This document shows, in pieces, positions 54,686 through 64,000 of a DNA stretch of 64,000 bases. Made by a program: the position numbers and the translations under genes. Where the stretch lies: positions 11,398,719-11,462,718 of the forward strand of contig NC_066567.1 in NCBI RefSeq assembly GCF_024679095.1, given 5' to 3'. The stretch comes from Eriocheir sinensis. Lineage: Eukaryota > Arthropoda > Malacostraca > Decapoda > Varunidae. The notes below the pieces were generated by a model, which did not search any database, was not told where the DNA came from, and worked only from the letters and a program-made list of their open reading frames with translations. Positions within the stretch are counted from its first letter, which is position 1; the number at the start of each line of letters is the position of its first letter.

Positions 54686-55640
54686 GAGCACCAACCTGGC
54701 TACAATGAGAGGGGTGGCACCCCATGACACCCGCACCTGCGAGTGCATAATATTCTCATTAGAGGAGAGGACCAGGTGCCAAAATGCTCTCAAATAGATG
54801 TACATGTAAAAAAAAACGAAATTTAAACTGATGACCTTGCACATAAAAAAAAACTCCAGGAAAACTTATGAACCTATTACACTTACAGGACTAAAATTGC
54901 ATGAGTAAATAATTCTAAGTATAAAATAACCATTACTCTAGCAAAAACAAAGAAAAAACAAATTTATACCAGACAGATTTTTTTTTTCTACATATATAAA
55001 TAATGAAGCTGTCTAAAAAAACTCTCGTAGGAATTTAGTAAAGGGATCAAGTTTGCTAGAGAAACCAAAAAAATATGATACGACTAAGAATAGCAAAGTA
55101 GTGTCGTCTCAAATATGTTCCAAAAAATGGCTGATTTAAAAAAAGAAAATATTATGCAAAAACTTCTGCTGCTATCACCTTCAAGCTTGGCCGCAAATAT
55201 TATGATATTATCGAGCTTTTTAAATAAATGATTCATGCAAATGACGCACGTAGCGTCAGTCACTGTTTAACTCCTGACAAAGCTAAACAGTCCTGTTGTT
55301 CATGTTCATGTCACTTCCTTTTGTTGGTATCATTACCAGCGGTGACCTCTGCCACCAACAAGAAGTCCACTTTCACAGTGGTCTTTCACGGCGCTGTTTG
55401 TCTGCATCAGTACCAGAGACTGGAACCTTTGGTAACGCAGGCATGGTAGCCGGGGGCTTCCCAATACAACTTACCAATGCAATATTTTAGTAACAACACA
55501 AATTTTTGCTCTAATATGGTTATATTACTTCTCACAATAAATGTGAAAAATTATTCAACAATACAGCAACATAGCACAGGGTATTAATGGCTGAATGAGA
55601 AATGTTTTAGAAGAATTTGGATGACATGGACTCACTTCAC
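54686..55640. other. AT-rich spacer; no gene recognised
   Basis: Mostly AT-rich. A mixed-composition patch at 55230-55460 has 60-70 codon open frames on both strands without a known domain. Confidence 0.4.
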
Positions 55641-55718
55641 CAGCTGACCACTAAACATTCTGAGAACTTCAATACCTGCCACCAGTATTTCACCTGTTAT
55701 GCCTCCTTGGTCAAACTC
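55641..55718 (-). other. candidate internal exon, phase 0
   Basis: On the minus strand TCTGTAGACAG precedes, and GTGAAG follows, a 78-base open block reading EFDQGGITGEILVAGIEVLR then MFSGQL. The frame also extends upstream past the acceptor. The peptide looks like folded protein sequence and differs from the low-complexity surroundings. I cannot name it; no partner exon is visible. Confidence 0.3.
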
Positions 55719-55879
55719 CTGTCTACAGAGTTTTTCTTTAACAGTAAAGGAAGCCACTCCGAGCCAAAATAAATAAATAAAAAAGCCTACCATGCAATGC
55801 TCCTGTAAAAGAAGGCAGAAGTGAGCAGCACGGATTACAAGCCATATATATCTCAATGTTCATCGGGGTAGGTCTTTTG

Positions 55880-55995
55880 ACCGCAGGTTACCCCAATGTA
55901 CCCCATTATATTCCAGACTACCTCATTGTTACCCCAATATTGCCTCTGTGATGCCCCAGTGTACCCAATATTACCCCAATGTAACCCAAAAATCA
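55880..55995. repeat. degenerate (TACCCCAATGT)n tandem repeat
   Basis: TACCCCA(A/T)T and TACCCAAT recur about seven times with variable spacing. Confidence 0.65.
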
Positions 55996-56216
55996 CAATA
56001 GTATGAATTCTTTAAGGCAATTGACAAGAATTCCAAAAATTACAAAAAGATGCAATATAATCAAGTCAGGCGACATATGCACGGCTGAGTTCAGGCACCA
56101 AGCAGGGAGATGAGAAACAGCAGACTCAGGAAGGCTCTGAATTTAGTCTGGGTACTGGCAGGAGAACATTCTCTTGAGGTTCAGACTGTAGAGGTGGCTC
56201 CCACAACCTGTACAAT
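55996..56216. other. spacer; no gene
   Basis: No recognised feature. Confidence 0.4.
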
Positions 56217-56573
56217 TTTTTTTTTTTTTTTTTTTCAGCCTATTGCGCCGGTGGGCTTCTTCCCAGTGGATCCTGATGGTCGGCCCAAGGCTTCTTTCCG
56301 GTGGGTCCTGATGGTCGGCCCAGCCCGTTCTGGCGCAGGCGAGTGTTTATAGTGGCACCATCTTGCATTGGCTCATGCTGCCCTCCCAGAGCTCATCTTT
56401 GATCCTAGAATCTAGAGTCCGGGTTGATAGGTGGTCTTCTGGACACCATGTGGGTAGTTTTAAGCCACTCAGCGGCGGCTGAAAAATCCCAGCTTGGTGG
56501 CACCGGGCGGGGATTGAACTCGCGTCCTCCTGAACACGGAGCCGTTACTCTGACGACTCAGCCACCGCCTCCC
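56217..56573 (-). mobile_element. tRNA-derived SINE, full length
   Basis: On the minus strand, head GGCGGTGGCTGAGTCG, B-box-like GAGTTCAATCCCC, the shared body, the same internal GGGCCGACCATCAGG duplication as the 53.6 kb copy, and an A-tail (T-run 56217-56236). A close relative of 53578-53948. Confidence 0.9.
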
Positions 56574-57198
56574 CAAGTGGCAGTACTGCGGCAATCCAGG
56601 ACTACAAGTCAAAGTGACCAAGAGGGTGACATTTACATTGGGTTTAAGGAAATATTCTGAGTACAGCAACACTACATGAAAATATTACACATGGCTGGAA
56701 AGTGGACAGGTTAAGTGAAAACACAGCACTCAGGCAGCCTCAGCGCCACTCTGTGACTGTCGGAGGGGTTCACCTTCCAGCGGCACCCCTTTGTTGCTCA
56801 GCATTTTCATGAACCAGCGTTACTTTTCTGTGCCTTCAGTACTCCTGGATTTACTCTCCTTACCTGGATTTCCCTTCCTAAAACTGATGTTCAACACTTA
56901 AACATTACTGGTGAGTCATTATTTTCTGATTATGTAAACATATTTTTAGTATTGGGGGGGGAAGGGGGTTCCTCTCAATGATTCAAACAATTTGATAATC
57001 AGAATGACCTTTGGTCTACTGCGATTTGGATTATTTAACTTTGCTGTATATAATTTTACTCGATGTCAGTTACGTAAGGTTAGGATAATTATTTCCGTGC
57101 TGATGTCCAGGTTAGGTCAGATTAGAGAATGTACAATATTACTTTTCACGATGTTTTCTTTATCAAGGCAAGGTTAAATTAGTTTGGATTACTGTATA
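56574..57198. other. spacer; no gene recognised
   Basis: AT-rich DNA with a G-run at about 56955. At 57199 a solo Tigger-type end (CAGATAGTCCTCGAGTTACA, preceded by TA) is visible without a partner. Confidence 0.4.
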
Positions 57199-57316
57199 CA
57201 GATAGTCCTCGAGTTACAATGCATGCAACTTATGACCGCCTGCGTTGACGACGAAGCTAATTACATTACTAATATGTCAAACTGGCAGCTATTCTGTGAC
57301 TCATTTGGTACGTATA

Positions 57317-58860
57317 CAGTAAACCCTCAATATAACGGACTAATTGAGGGGGAACTTAGTCCATTAATGCTGAAAGTCCATTATAAGCAGTGGAAACTTA
57401 AAAATATATATAATAATACCAATGAACCTAATAAACGTAGGAATATATTTCTTTTTATTGTCTACGTTTGCATATTGTCTGCATAGCCACACAGGACACT
57501 GCGAGGCACTGAGGCTGCCAGGTTGGCAGTGGGGACCTGCGGGGGGGCGTATTTTTACAAGTATGGGACCATACTATGGGTAAAATTTTACAACTTCGCC
57601 TATCTTGCACTGGCAGATGGAATGGTGTTTTTTTGTTTTGTTTTGGTAGTTTTCAGTGTGTTATGAAATAATCTGCTAACTGTTTCTGTTGCAAATCATT
57701 AAATCACTAAATGATTGACTTTTAAATGCCTGTTGTGCACACGCGGCCGCCCACCGCCACAGCTGCAAAATAGCTCACAGAGAGGTTCACCTATAGTCAG
57801 TTCACCTGAGTCTGAAGTGACCATTATCGTGCAACGGCAACCTGCAGCCACACAGAGTGTCCGATTTCATGGTTAATGTATGCTAGCCTACGCATAATAA
57901 ACAGCTGTCACTGTCAATTATATGCAGGCAGCAATAACAAATACGTACCATCAATTATAGTCAATTTCGCATGAGATAAATATTAGTATGTAATGTCACA
58001 AATAGCTGTTTTATTAATATAAAGCCTGATAATTTTCTTGGTGGTGGACAGCTTCAAGGCTGTTTAATAATCATAATCAGCAATCTTGTAAATTAACAAA
58101 ACAGCTATTTGTGACATTACTAATATTTTTAACATATAATCGAACATAATTGATGGTATTTGTTATTGCTGCCTGCATATTATTGACACTGACAACTGTT
58201 TACTATGCGTAGGCTAGCATACAGTATCCATGAAATCGAACACGCCGTGTGGATGCAGGCTGCCGTTGCGTGATAATGCTCAATACAGATTCGGGTGAAC
58301 CAACCATAGCTTATTGTTTCTATATTTCACTCACTGCTCACAAAGATCACGAGTGGACAAACTAGAACAAATCCAGGCAAATTAATGTTTTTCCTGCTTT
58401 TCATTTCCCAGTGCACATGTGTGGTGGACAGCAGAGCGACTCATTTCTGCAAAGAGGTATTTCACATAATGGGCCACCCCTGCCGCCAACCTGTCCCATC
58501 CTGCACTTTGTATTTCCGCCGCCCCACCCCACATGTGGAATAAATTTAACAAAACCTAACTTAACCAACCTAATCTAACCTAACCTACATGACGGGTGAC
58601 CCACTATGCTGTGTCAGTACCACAAGGATCATGGAAAATATTTCATCTGGTGGGCTGAAAAGACCACCTACTACAGTAACAAGGATGGGATATCAGATAA
58701 AGGGAGGAGGCGAGATGGCAAGCAGACACTTGTAGTTACCGGGCACAGTTTGTTCAAAAACTTTTCTCGGTTGGTCCTCGTGATTTCTGACCCTCTGACC
58801 TTGTCCGTTGTACGAAATCCGTTATAAGTGGGTCTGTTATATCGAGGATTTAGCCTACTG
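57317..58860. mobile_element. Tigger-like element with foldback core
   Basis: Left end CAGTAAACCCTCAATATAAC after TA; right end inverse CAGTAGGCTAAATCCTCGATA then TAAC. The match requires a 5-base insertion (GGCTA) in the right end, so the pairing is probable rather than certain. The core 57799-58306 is a long inverted repeat (arms about 57799-58018 and 58094-58306). No transposase. Confidence 0.6.
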
Positions 58861-58949
58861 CATATTACCCGTAGTCTGTCAACGCCAACTCGGGTATACA
58901 GGTATGTATGCTACCAAGAAGCTGACTTCACTCACTGGGTTGTTTCTGT

Positions 58950-59150
58950 AGGAGACAATCCTGAGTGGAGGAGGCCCAGGGGGTGCCCACAGAGTTCATG
59001 GATTGAGCAAGTCAAGAGATTTTGCCAGAAGGTACTCAGGATGAGAAGGGGCCTGCATGGAGATTTGCCCGGGGGGTCCGCAAGCTTGGCATTGTAGGGT
59101 GGGAGAGGCAACATGGCCCCCAGAGTATGCCCCCATTGATTGATTGACTG
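58950..59150 (+). mobile_element. LINE ORF2 extreme C-terminus
   Basis: The reading EWRRPRGCPQSSWIEQVKRF, then CQKVLRMRRGLHGDLPGG, matches the very common LINE tail RRPRGRPR..W..QV....; it continues past a stop with WERQHGPQSMPPLID. It ends in TTGATTGATTGACTGATT, a short simple-repeat tail. 5' truncated. Confidence 0.65.
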
Positions 59151-59200
59151 ATTACCTAACCTATTTGAAGTAATAACCCATCACCCCTGTACATTCTTTA

Positions 59201-59553
59201 AGTGGTGTCCACACTATGGGTGGGCCTTCGTGGAATCAGGCGGCCTGACGAGGGGATAAATGGGGTGAGCGTCCACACTACAATAAGCGACAGGCGAGGC
59301 ACAACTGGTGAGCACTGAGCAGCCCATGCTCATCACTCTCTGACAGAAGTGATGGGAAGGCGCAGCGTGAATGACCCCTCTTGCTATTAATAGACAACTG
59401 GGTGTCGCGCACTGGGTCACCCACTAAATGCCTCTTGCTAGACTCTCACTCCTGCTCTGCATAGCCCCGCCCACTTTACCATATATGGGAGTTGTGTGGA
59501 GCCAACTTTTAGATGGAATTCCGGGCCAGGTCATGCATAGTGTGGACGCCACT
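59201..59553. mobile_element. MITE with AGTGGYGTCCACACTATG ends and TTA duplication
   Basis: Left AGTGGTGTCCACACTATG, right inverse AGTGGCGTCCACACTATG, flanked by TTA (59198-59200, 59554-59556); TTAA is also possible as the duplication if the end is one base shorter. A 353-bp PIF/Harbinger-like MITE. Confidence 0.78.
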
Positions 59554-60122
59554 TTAACCTAACCCAACCTAGAAGTGAGCATGGAAATAATCCACATAAC
59601 CTTACCTAACCTAGACATGAGCACAAATAATTAACCTAACCTTTTGTAACATACCTAAAACCACAATACAGATAGTCCAAGTTATGACAGGGTGTGGTTC
59701 AGACAGGCAGGTTATAAATCAACATGGTAATAAGTCAAAATTTACATAAGAAATAAAATAAAATGTACCAAGTGTTTATTACATACCTATGAGATAGAAT
59801 CAACCACTGGGTGAATATATTCCTCGACCACTTGGCAACAGGGCATCCATTATAGAACTGTGCTGTATACAAAGGTTATTTCGTATTAACCCTTATCCTA
59901 CCATCTAATTAAAATCAATTAACACCTCACTGTGGAGCATTTTTTAAGCAAAAAAATCTCCCTCATTAAATAAAACTTTGCTTCCTGAACACATATATAA
60001 ATATTGTAATGCTACAACATTTCTTACCTAAGTAATCAGCATCTTGCAGAGTAAGCTTTTTGCAGTACTGCGCTGCCTGACTGAAGATGCTGATAACAGA
60101 TATGCCAGATGCTTTGGGTAAA
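59554..60122. other. spacer with AACCTAACC motifs and a solo Tigger end
   Basis: 59555-59650 has several CCTAACC/AACCTAAC motifs. 59675 holds CAGATAGTCCAAGTTATGAC, a Tigger-type end in the same orientation as the one at 57199. No gene. Confidence 0.45.
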
Positions 60123-61139
60123 CAGTAATCCCTCGCCATATCACGGTTCACTTATCGCGGTCTCGCTGTATCGCGGAGTTTTAAATTGTAAATATTTAGT
60201 TTCGTATCGCAGATTTTTCCGCTATATCGCGGGATTTTGCAATATAGAGGTATTTTAATATATTTATTATTTTACTTATTTTGCATTAAAAGAAGCATTT
60301 TGTTGCCTAAAAAAATGTAAACAATATAAAAGAAATTAAGTAAGTATTAATAAGATCATATTAAAAGAATATTAAATTGAAATAAAATACGTAGCATACA
60401 GCAGATGAGTAGACAAAGACTTGCACGTATGTAAGACACAGCTACGGCCGCTTCTGCTTGAGCTAGTTTGCCCATGTGTCATCTTACACGGCACACTATT
60501 GGCTGTTGGATGGGAGGCAACCAACCAGAGCACTGTGTTCTGTTTCCTGCGCGCTGATTGGCTCAGCGACCGTAGCATTTCTTGGTTCGTCAGTGGTTAG
60601 CTTGGAGACAAATGGAGAGTGTGTTACAGCTTGCTACCGTTAAATGCTCGAGAAGTTGGCAGTGAGGACCCAGACAGGATGAGGCAATGACTACACTTGA
60701 ACAAGACTAAAGTCCTAAACTTGCTTAAAATGATTAATCCAAACTTATATAGTTTCGTGGAACTCTTTGCGGTACTGGAATAAACACGTGGAGAGCTACT
60801 GAACCAAACAGCTGATATGCTCTTCTTCTTCTTGTGACCACAACTTACCGACCACACGAGTAACCGACATGTTGGTGACTGAGATTCTGACTAGAATTTC
60901 GATGAGTTTCCCGTGAAATGTAGCCGACTTTGAATCTCTCGATAAACTAGTGGTTGGGTGACCTTGTTCACACGGGCTGAGGCGAGATTTACAGAGATAT
61001 GTGCTTATATAAGTAATATATATAAAATATAATATACAAATTATATAAATAATAAAATAAATATAAGGTCTCTACTTGGATTTTCGCCTATCGCGGGGGT
61101 TTCTGGAACCTAACCCCCGCGATAAACGAGGGATTACTG
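60123..61139. mobile_element. Tigger-type element, non-autonomous
   Basis: Left CAGTAATCCCTCGCCATATC; right inverse CAGTAATCCCTCGTTTATCG, typical Tigger/pogo ends with subterminal CGCGATA motifs (ATATCGCGGGATTTT). TA follows the right end; the left-side dinucleotide is AA, probably mutated. 1,017 bp; the interior has no transposase domain. Confidence 0.82.
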
Positions 61140-62508
61140 TAATAGGTAGTGCAACGTCTTCACTCTCACAAGGATCATGTTCATGAACCACAGCCTCTCG
61201 CAACAATCCACTCGTGCTAGTAACAACAATGTCTCCACCACCAGCACCTTCACCAGCCACATTACTCCACGTACCGCTCTCTACCTCTACACAAGTTTCT
61301 GCTACATTTTCTGCCAAAACATCACAGTCAGTGTCATCGTCACCACTAGCAAACTCTTAGGCAGCGGCCACACAGGGAGCGAGAAACTTTAATACATAAT
61401 AACCAATGCAGGTGGCCACACTGGCAGCGAGCAGGTAATGGCGAGAAAGTGAGGAGAGTTGACGATTAACTTTTCTCACGCGAGATCGCTTGGTCAGAAG
61501 GAGTGACATCACAGACATGCTTCTATATTATTTGCCATAACTCAACTCATACAATAGTAAGAATATTTTGGTTAACACCGTTAGACGCAGCAGTGATTGC
61601 AGAACTTGAATATGTTTGCGAAAACTCAATAAAACAGAAACTAAATAAATAGTGACAAGTTGAAGTTAAATAGTCGCTCCATAATGTTTATAACACATTC
61701 TACATATAGCTACCATTTGCAGCAGCTATGAAATGAGTACTAAAATAAACATTTCCATCTCATAGAGAAAAGCCTCCTGAACACGATAGTGTATACAGAT
61801 TTTTCATAAAACGCCAAATAAGTGAGGCACGGAACTATTTATAAAAACTTTTCACCTCATCCTTCGTGTGCGCCAACTCAGATGGGGGTGAGGAGTGTGT
61901 AATACTGGACTCCCACTTGGCGATTTCGGGCTGCGATGCTCTGCGATGGTGAAATTTCCCAAATCGAGCGATTTGAGCATGAAGTGGAGTGACCCTGAGC
62001 GACAACCACCCCATAACGACCCACAATGACATAGCGAGGGAGGGTCGCACGCCTACGCTCGCCGACACCACAGACGAAGGCAACTGGTGAGGGGGCGTTG
62101 AGCGGGTGGCACACGACTCTGACGATCACGAGGGACAATGCGTGTTCATGGGATTAAAATTGTGCAACTATCGCACCACATGATGGCTACTCACCATGAA
62201 CGATGGCCTGACGACCAGCGATCGACCGACGATCGCTGAATGAACGACACCACAACGACGTCAAGGGAGCATCACTGGGACGACGCAGGTAGGAGTGCCA
62301 GCATATAAAATGGGGCCATCCCACCTGCCCTGCACTTATGTCTGCAGCCTCCAGAGCGTCGCACCCACCATGAGTCTCATGTACTACATCACACCCACAC
62401 TCATCAGGAGGCATCCAGAACTAGTGAGATGCATCATGGACTTTGAATACACACATACAATCACTATATACACCCTTGTGAAGAGGATGAGGAAGCATGA
62501 GCCTTCGA
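61140..62508. other. spacer; no gene recognised
   Basis: 61365-61440 has two GGCCACAC(A/T)GG..AGCGAG blocks. 61905-62290 is rich in CGAT/ACGAC motifs. A 50-codon plus-strand frame from the ATG at 62370 (MSLMYYITPTLIRRHPELVR) has a natural look but no domain I know; it runs up to the LINE start. Confidence 0.4.
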
Positions 62509-63223
62509 ACTCCCACTAACTATGACCTTTACATTTCAGCCCGGAATCGTACCAAATCTATTCTCCAACTTACCAAAACTTCTTTTATCAATAGAAAATG
62601 TCAACACCTTGCTTCTTCCAATTCTTCCCGTGACTTCTGGCATCTAGCCAAAAATATCTCCTCCAATTTCACTTCTTCCTCTTTCCCTCCTCTCCTTAAC
62701 CCTGACGGCAGCACCGCTGTCTCATCTGTCTCTAAGGCTGAACTCTTCGCTCAAACTTTCTGTAAGAACTCCACCCTGGGCGATTCTGGGCATATTCCTC
62801 CTACTCATCCCCCCTCTTGACTCCTTTATGCCTGTTATTAAGATTCTTCCAAATGATGTCTTCTATGCCCTCTCTGGCCTCAACTCTCAGAAGGCTTATG
62901 GACCTGATGGAGTGCCTCCTATTGTCCTTAAAAACTGTGCTTCCGTGCTGACATCCTGCTTGGTCAAACTCTTTCGTCTCTGCCTATCAACATCTACCTT
63001 TCCTTGCTGCTGGAAGTATGCCTTTGTACAGCCTGTGCCTAAGAAGGGTGACCGTTCCAATCCCTCAAATTACCGCCCTATAGCTTTACTTTCCTGTCTA
63101 TCTAAAGCTTTTGAATCAATCCTTAACCGGAAGATTCAAAACCACCTTTCCACTTCTAACCTTCTATCTGATCGCCAGTATGGGTTCCGCAAGGGACGTT
63201 CTACTGGCGATCTTCTTGCTCTC
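62509..63223 (+). mobile_element. LINE RT fragment (probably family B), interrupted
   Basis: The reading YDLYISARNRTKSILQL starts at about 62520 and runs to a frameshift near 62812. It continues in another frame with LNSQKAYGPDGVPPIVLKN, WKYAFVQPVPKKGDRSNPSN then YRPIALLSCLSKAFESILNR, and DRQYGFRKGRSTGDLLAL. These are RT fingers and the region before motif A. At 63224 a TTAA-ended insertion cuts the frame. The style of this RT matches the family whose C-terminus is at 39.0 kb; that link is inference. Confidence 0.8.
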
Positions 63224-63227
63224 TTAA

Positions 63228-64000
63228 GGGGCACGCCTATGGGTCTCCTCCTGCGCATATGGTACGTCCAATAGCTTTGAAATTGTAGTATGTTGTTTGT
63301 TGATGTAAAGAAATGATATTCTGTGAATTTCATCAAAATCGGGTGAAGTTTAGGAGAGACTCAAACAAAGCGTGTTTTTCATTTTTTTGTTTCACAGGCT
63401 TTATTTTTCAGTTAATCGCTTTGAAAAAAATACCATAGAAACTTTGTTTACCTATCTACATTTTGTTGGAAGTGAATTTTTTATTTTTTGTTTTGTCTTC
63501 GAAGAAAAAAAATTACAATTTTTTGTCACTTATTATTTTCTCCACTCTGTGTCCCGTTTTCTTTTGACATTTTTGAAAATCCATTTCCAACAAAAAATCG
63601 CCCTTTAGTTGTAGTTTAAAATGATACCTAATAAAAGTCATTTAGACGTTTTACCGATTTTGTGAAATTATTTGAAGGTTAAAAAGATACTTTTCAAGAT
63701 ATCAGCTCCAAAAGATTTTTTTTACATTTCTCCCTGTCTTGCCATTTGTATTTATCTGATTGGTATGAAATTCTCACATATGACTGTATATACCTTGTTG
63801 ACTTACCTCAGAATGATAAGGCATCTGGTCCCCCTTTCTAAGAAAGTATTACTCACTCGCAGGTGAGGGTGTCAGAAGGCGCCACCTTCCTTATTGTGGC
63901 CAAGTAAGCGCTGGAAGTGCCTTTGCTACGCTACTCTCTTGCTTGTTTTCTGAGGTTTGGCCGCTCCATAAGCCCTCTTGATGTTGGTGAATTTTTCTCG
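63228..64000. mobile_element. TTAA-flanked insertion in the LINE RT, right end not seen
   Basis: TTAA (63224-63227), then GGGGCACGCCTATGGGTCTC, a GGGG start like the MITE at 53.99 kb. The AT-rich interior (AAATTCTCACATATGACTG) resembles that element's AAACTCACCATAC segment. No inverse end is found before the window stops; after about 63850 the composition changes and the edge may lie there or beyond. Confidence 0.5.

Overview
This window looks like repeat-rich nuclear DNA from an arthropod, most likely a decapod crustacean. The assignment is an inference. It rests on several non-LTR retrotransposon families with decapod-style C-terminal sequences, a tRNA-headed SINE family, hAT/Tigger/TTAA-flanked MITEs, spliced host exons, and very large micro- and minisatellites. 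A 100-base run of N (47409-47508) marks a scaffold gap. There are no bacterial-type operons, and nearly all long open frames are by-products of tandem repeats.

Layout. 0-7.1 kb: low-information DNA; a nested pair of LINE tails (1.4-1.86 kb); a TIR element carrying a tRNA-like pol III promoter (1.92-2.4 kb); a CR1-like reverse transcriptase copy fused to a SINE body (5.4-7.1 kb). 7.2-9.3 kb: a purine-only GGAA tract. 9.3-12.8 kb: a decayed but nearly complete CR1-like element on the minus strand, with an SGNH-like ORF1 end, an endonuclease and an RT. 13.1-14.2 kb: a foldback hAT-type MITE with 8-bp target duplications. 14.3-14.7 kb: a SINE. 15.1-16.6 kb: an intact intronless ORF for an XPB/ERCC3-like helicase core, the most notable gene here, followed by a minisatellite bounded by a perfect 23-bp inverted repeat that contains TATA-like motifs. 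18.3-22.6 kb: three LINE fragments between microsatellites. 22.6-31 kb: mostly simple repeats, 54-, 68- and ~230-bp satellites, and a CCAAT/TATA-bearing region near 27 kb. 31.1-37.0 kb: about 190 copies of a 31-bp satellite. 37.06-39.0 kb: the 3' half of a Ty3/gypsy element (RNase H, integrase, LTR). 40.5-44.7 kb: a 42-bp satellite. 44.7-46.9 kb: the 5' half of the same gypsy family (LTR, gag, protease) in the opposite orientation. 47.4-50.2 kb: gap and MITEs. 50.4-51.4 kb: the first two coding exons of the host gene HEATR1/UTP10 on the minus strand. 51.6-61.1 kb: Tigger-like, TTAA-flanked and other MITEs, and two SINEs. 62.5-64 kb: a LINE RT broken by a TTAA-flanked insertion.

Two real host-type coding loci stand out. 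HEATR1 is a small-subunit processome component and is only partly contained here. The XPB-like ORF keeps helicase motifs I, II, V and VI but lacks the N-terminal third of canonical XPB. The rest is a layered record of transposition in which many elements end exactly at tandem repeats.
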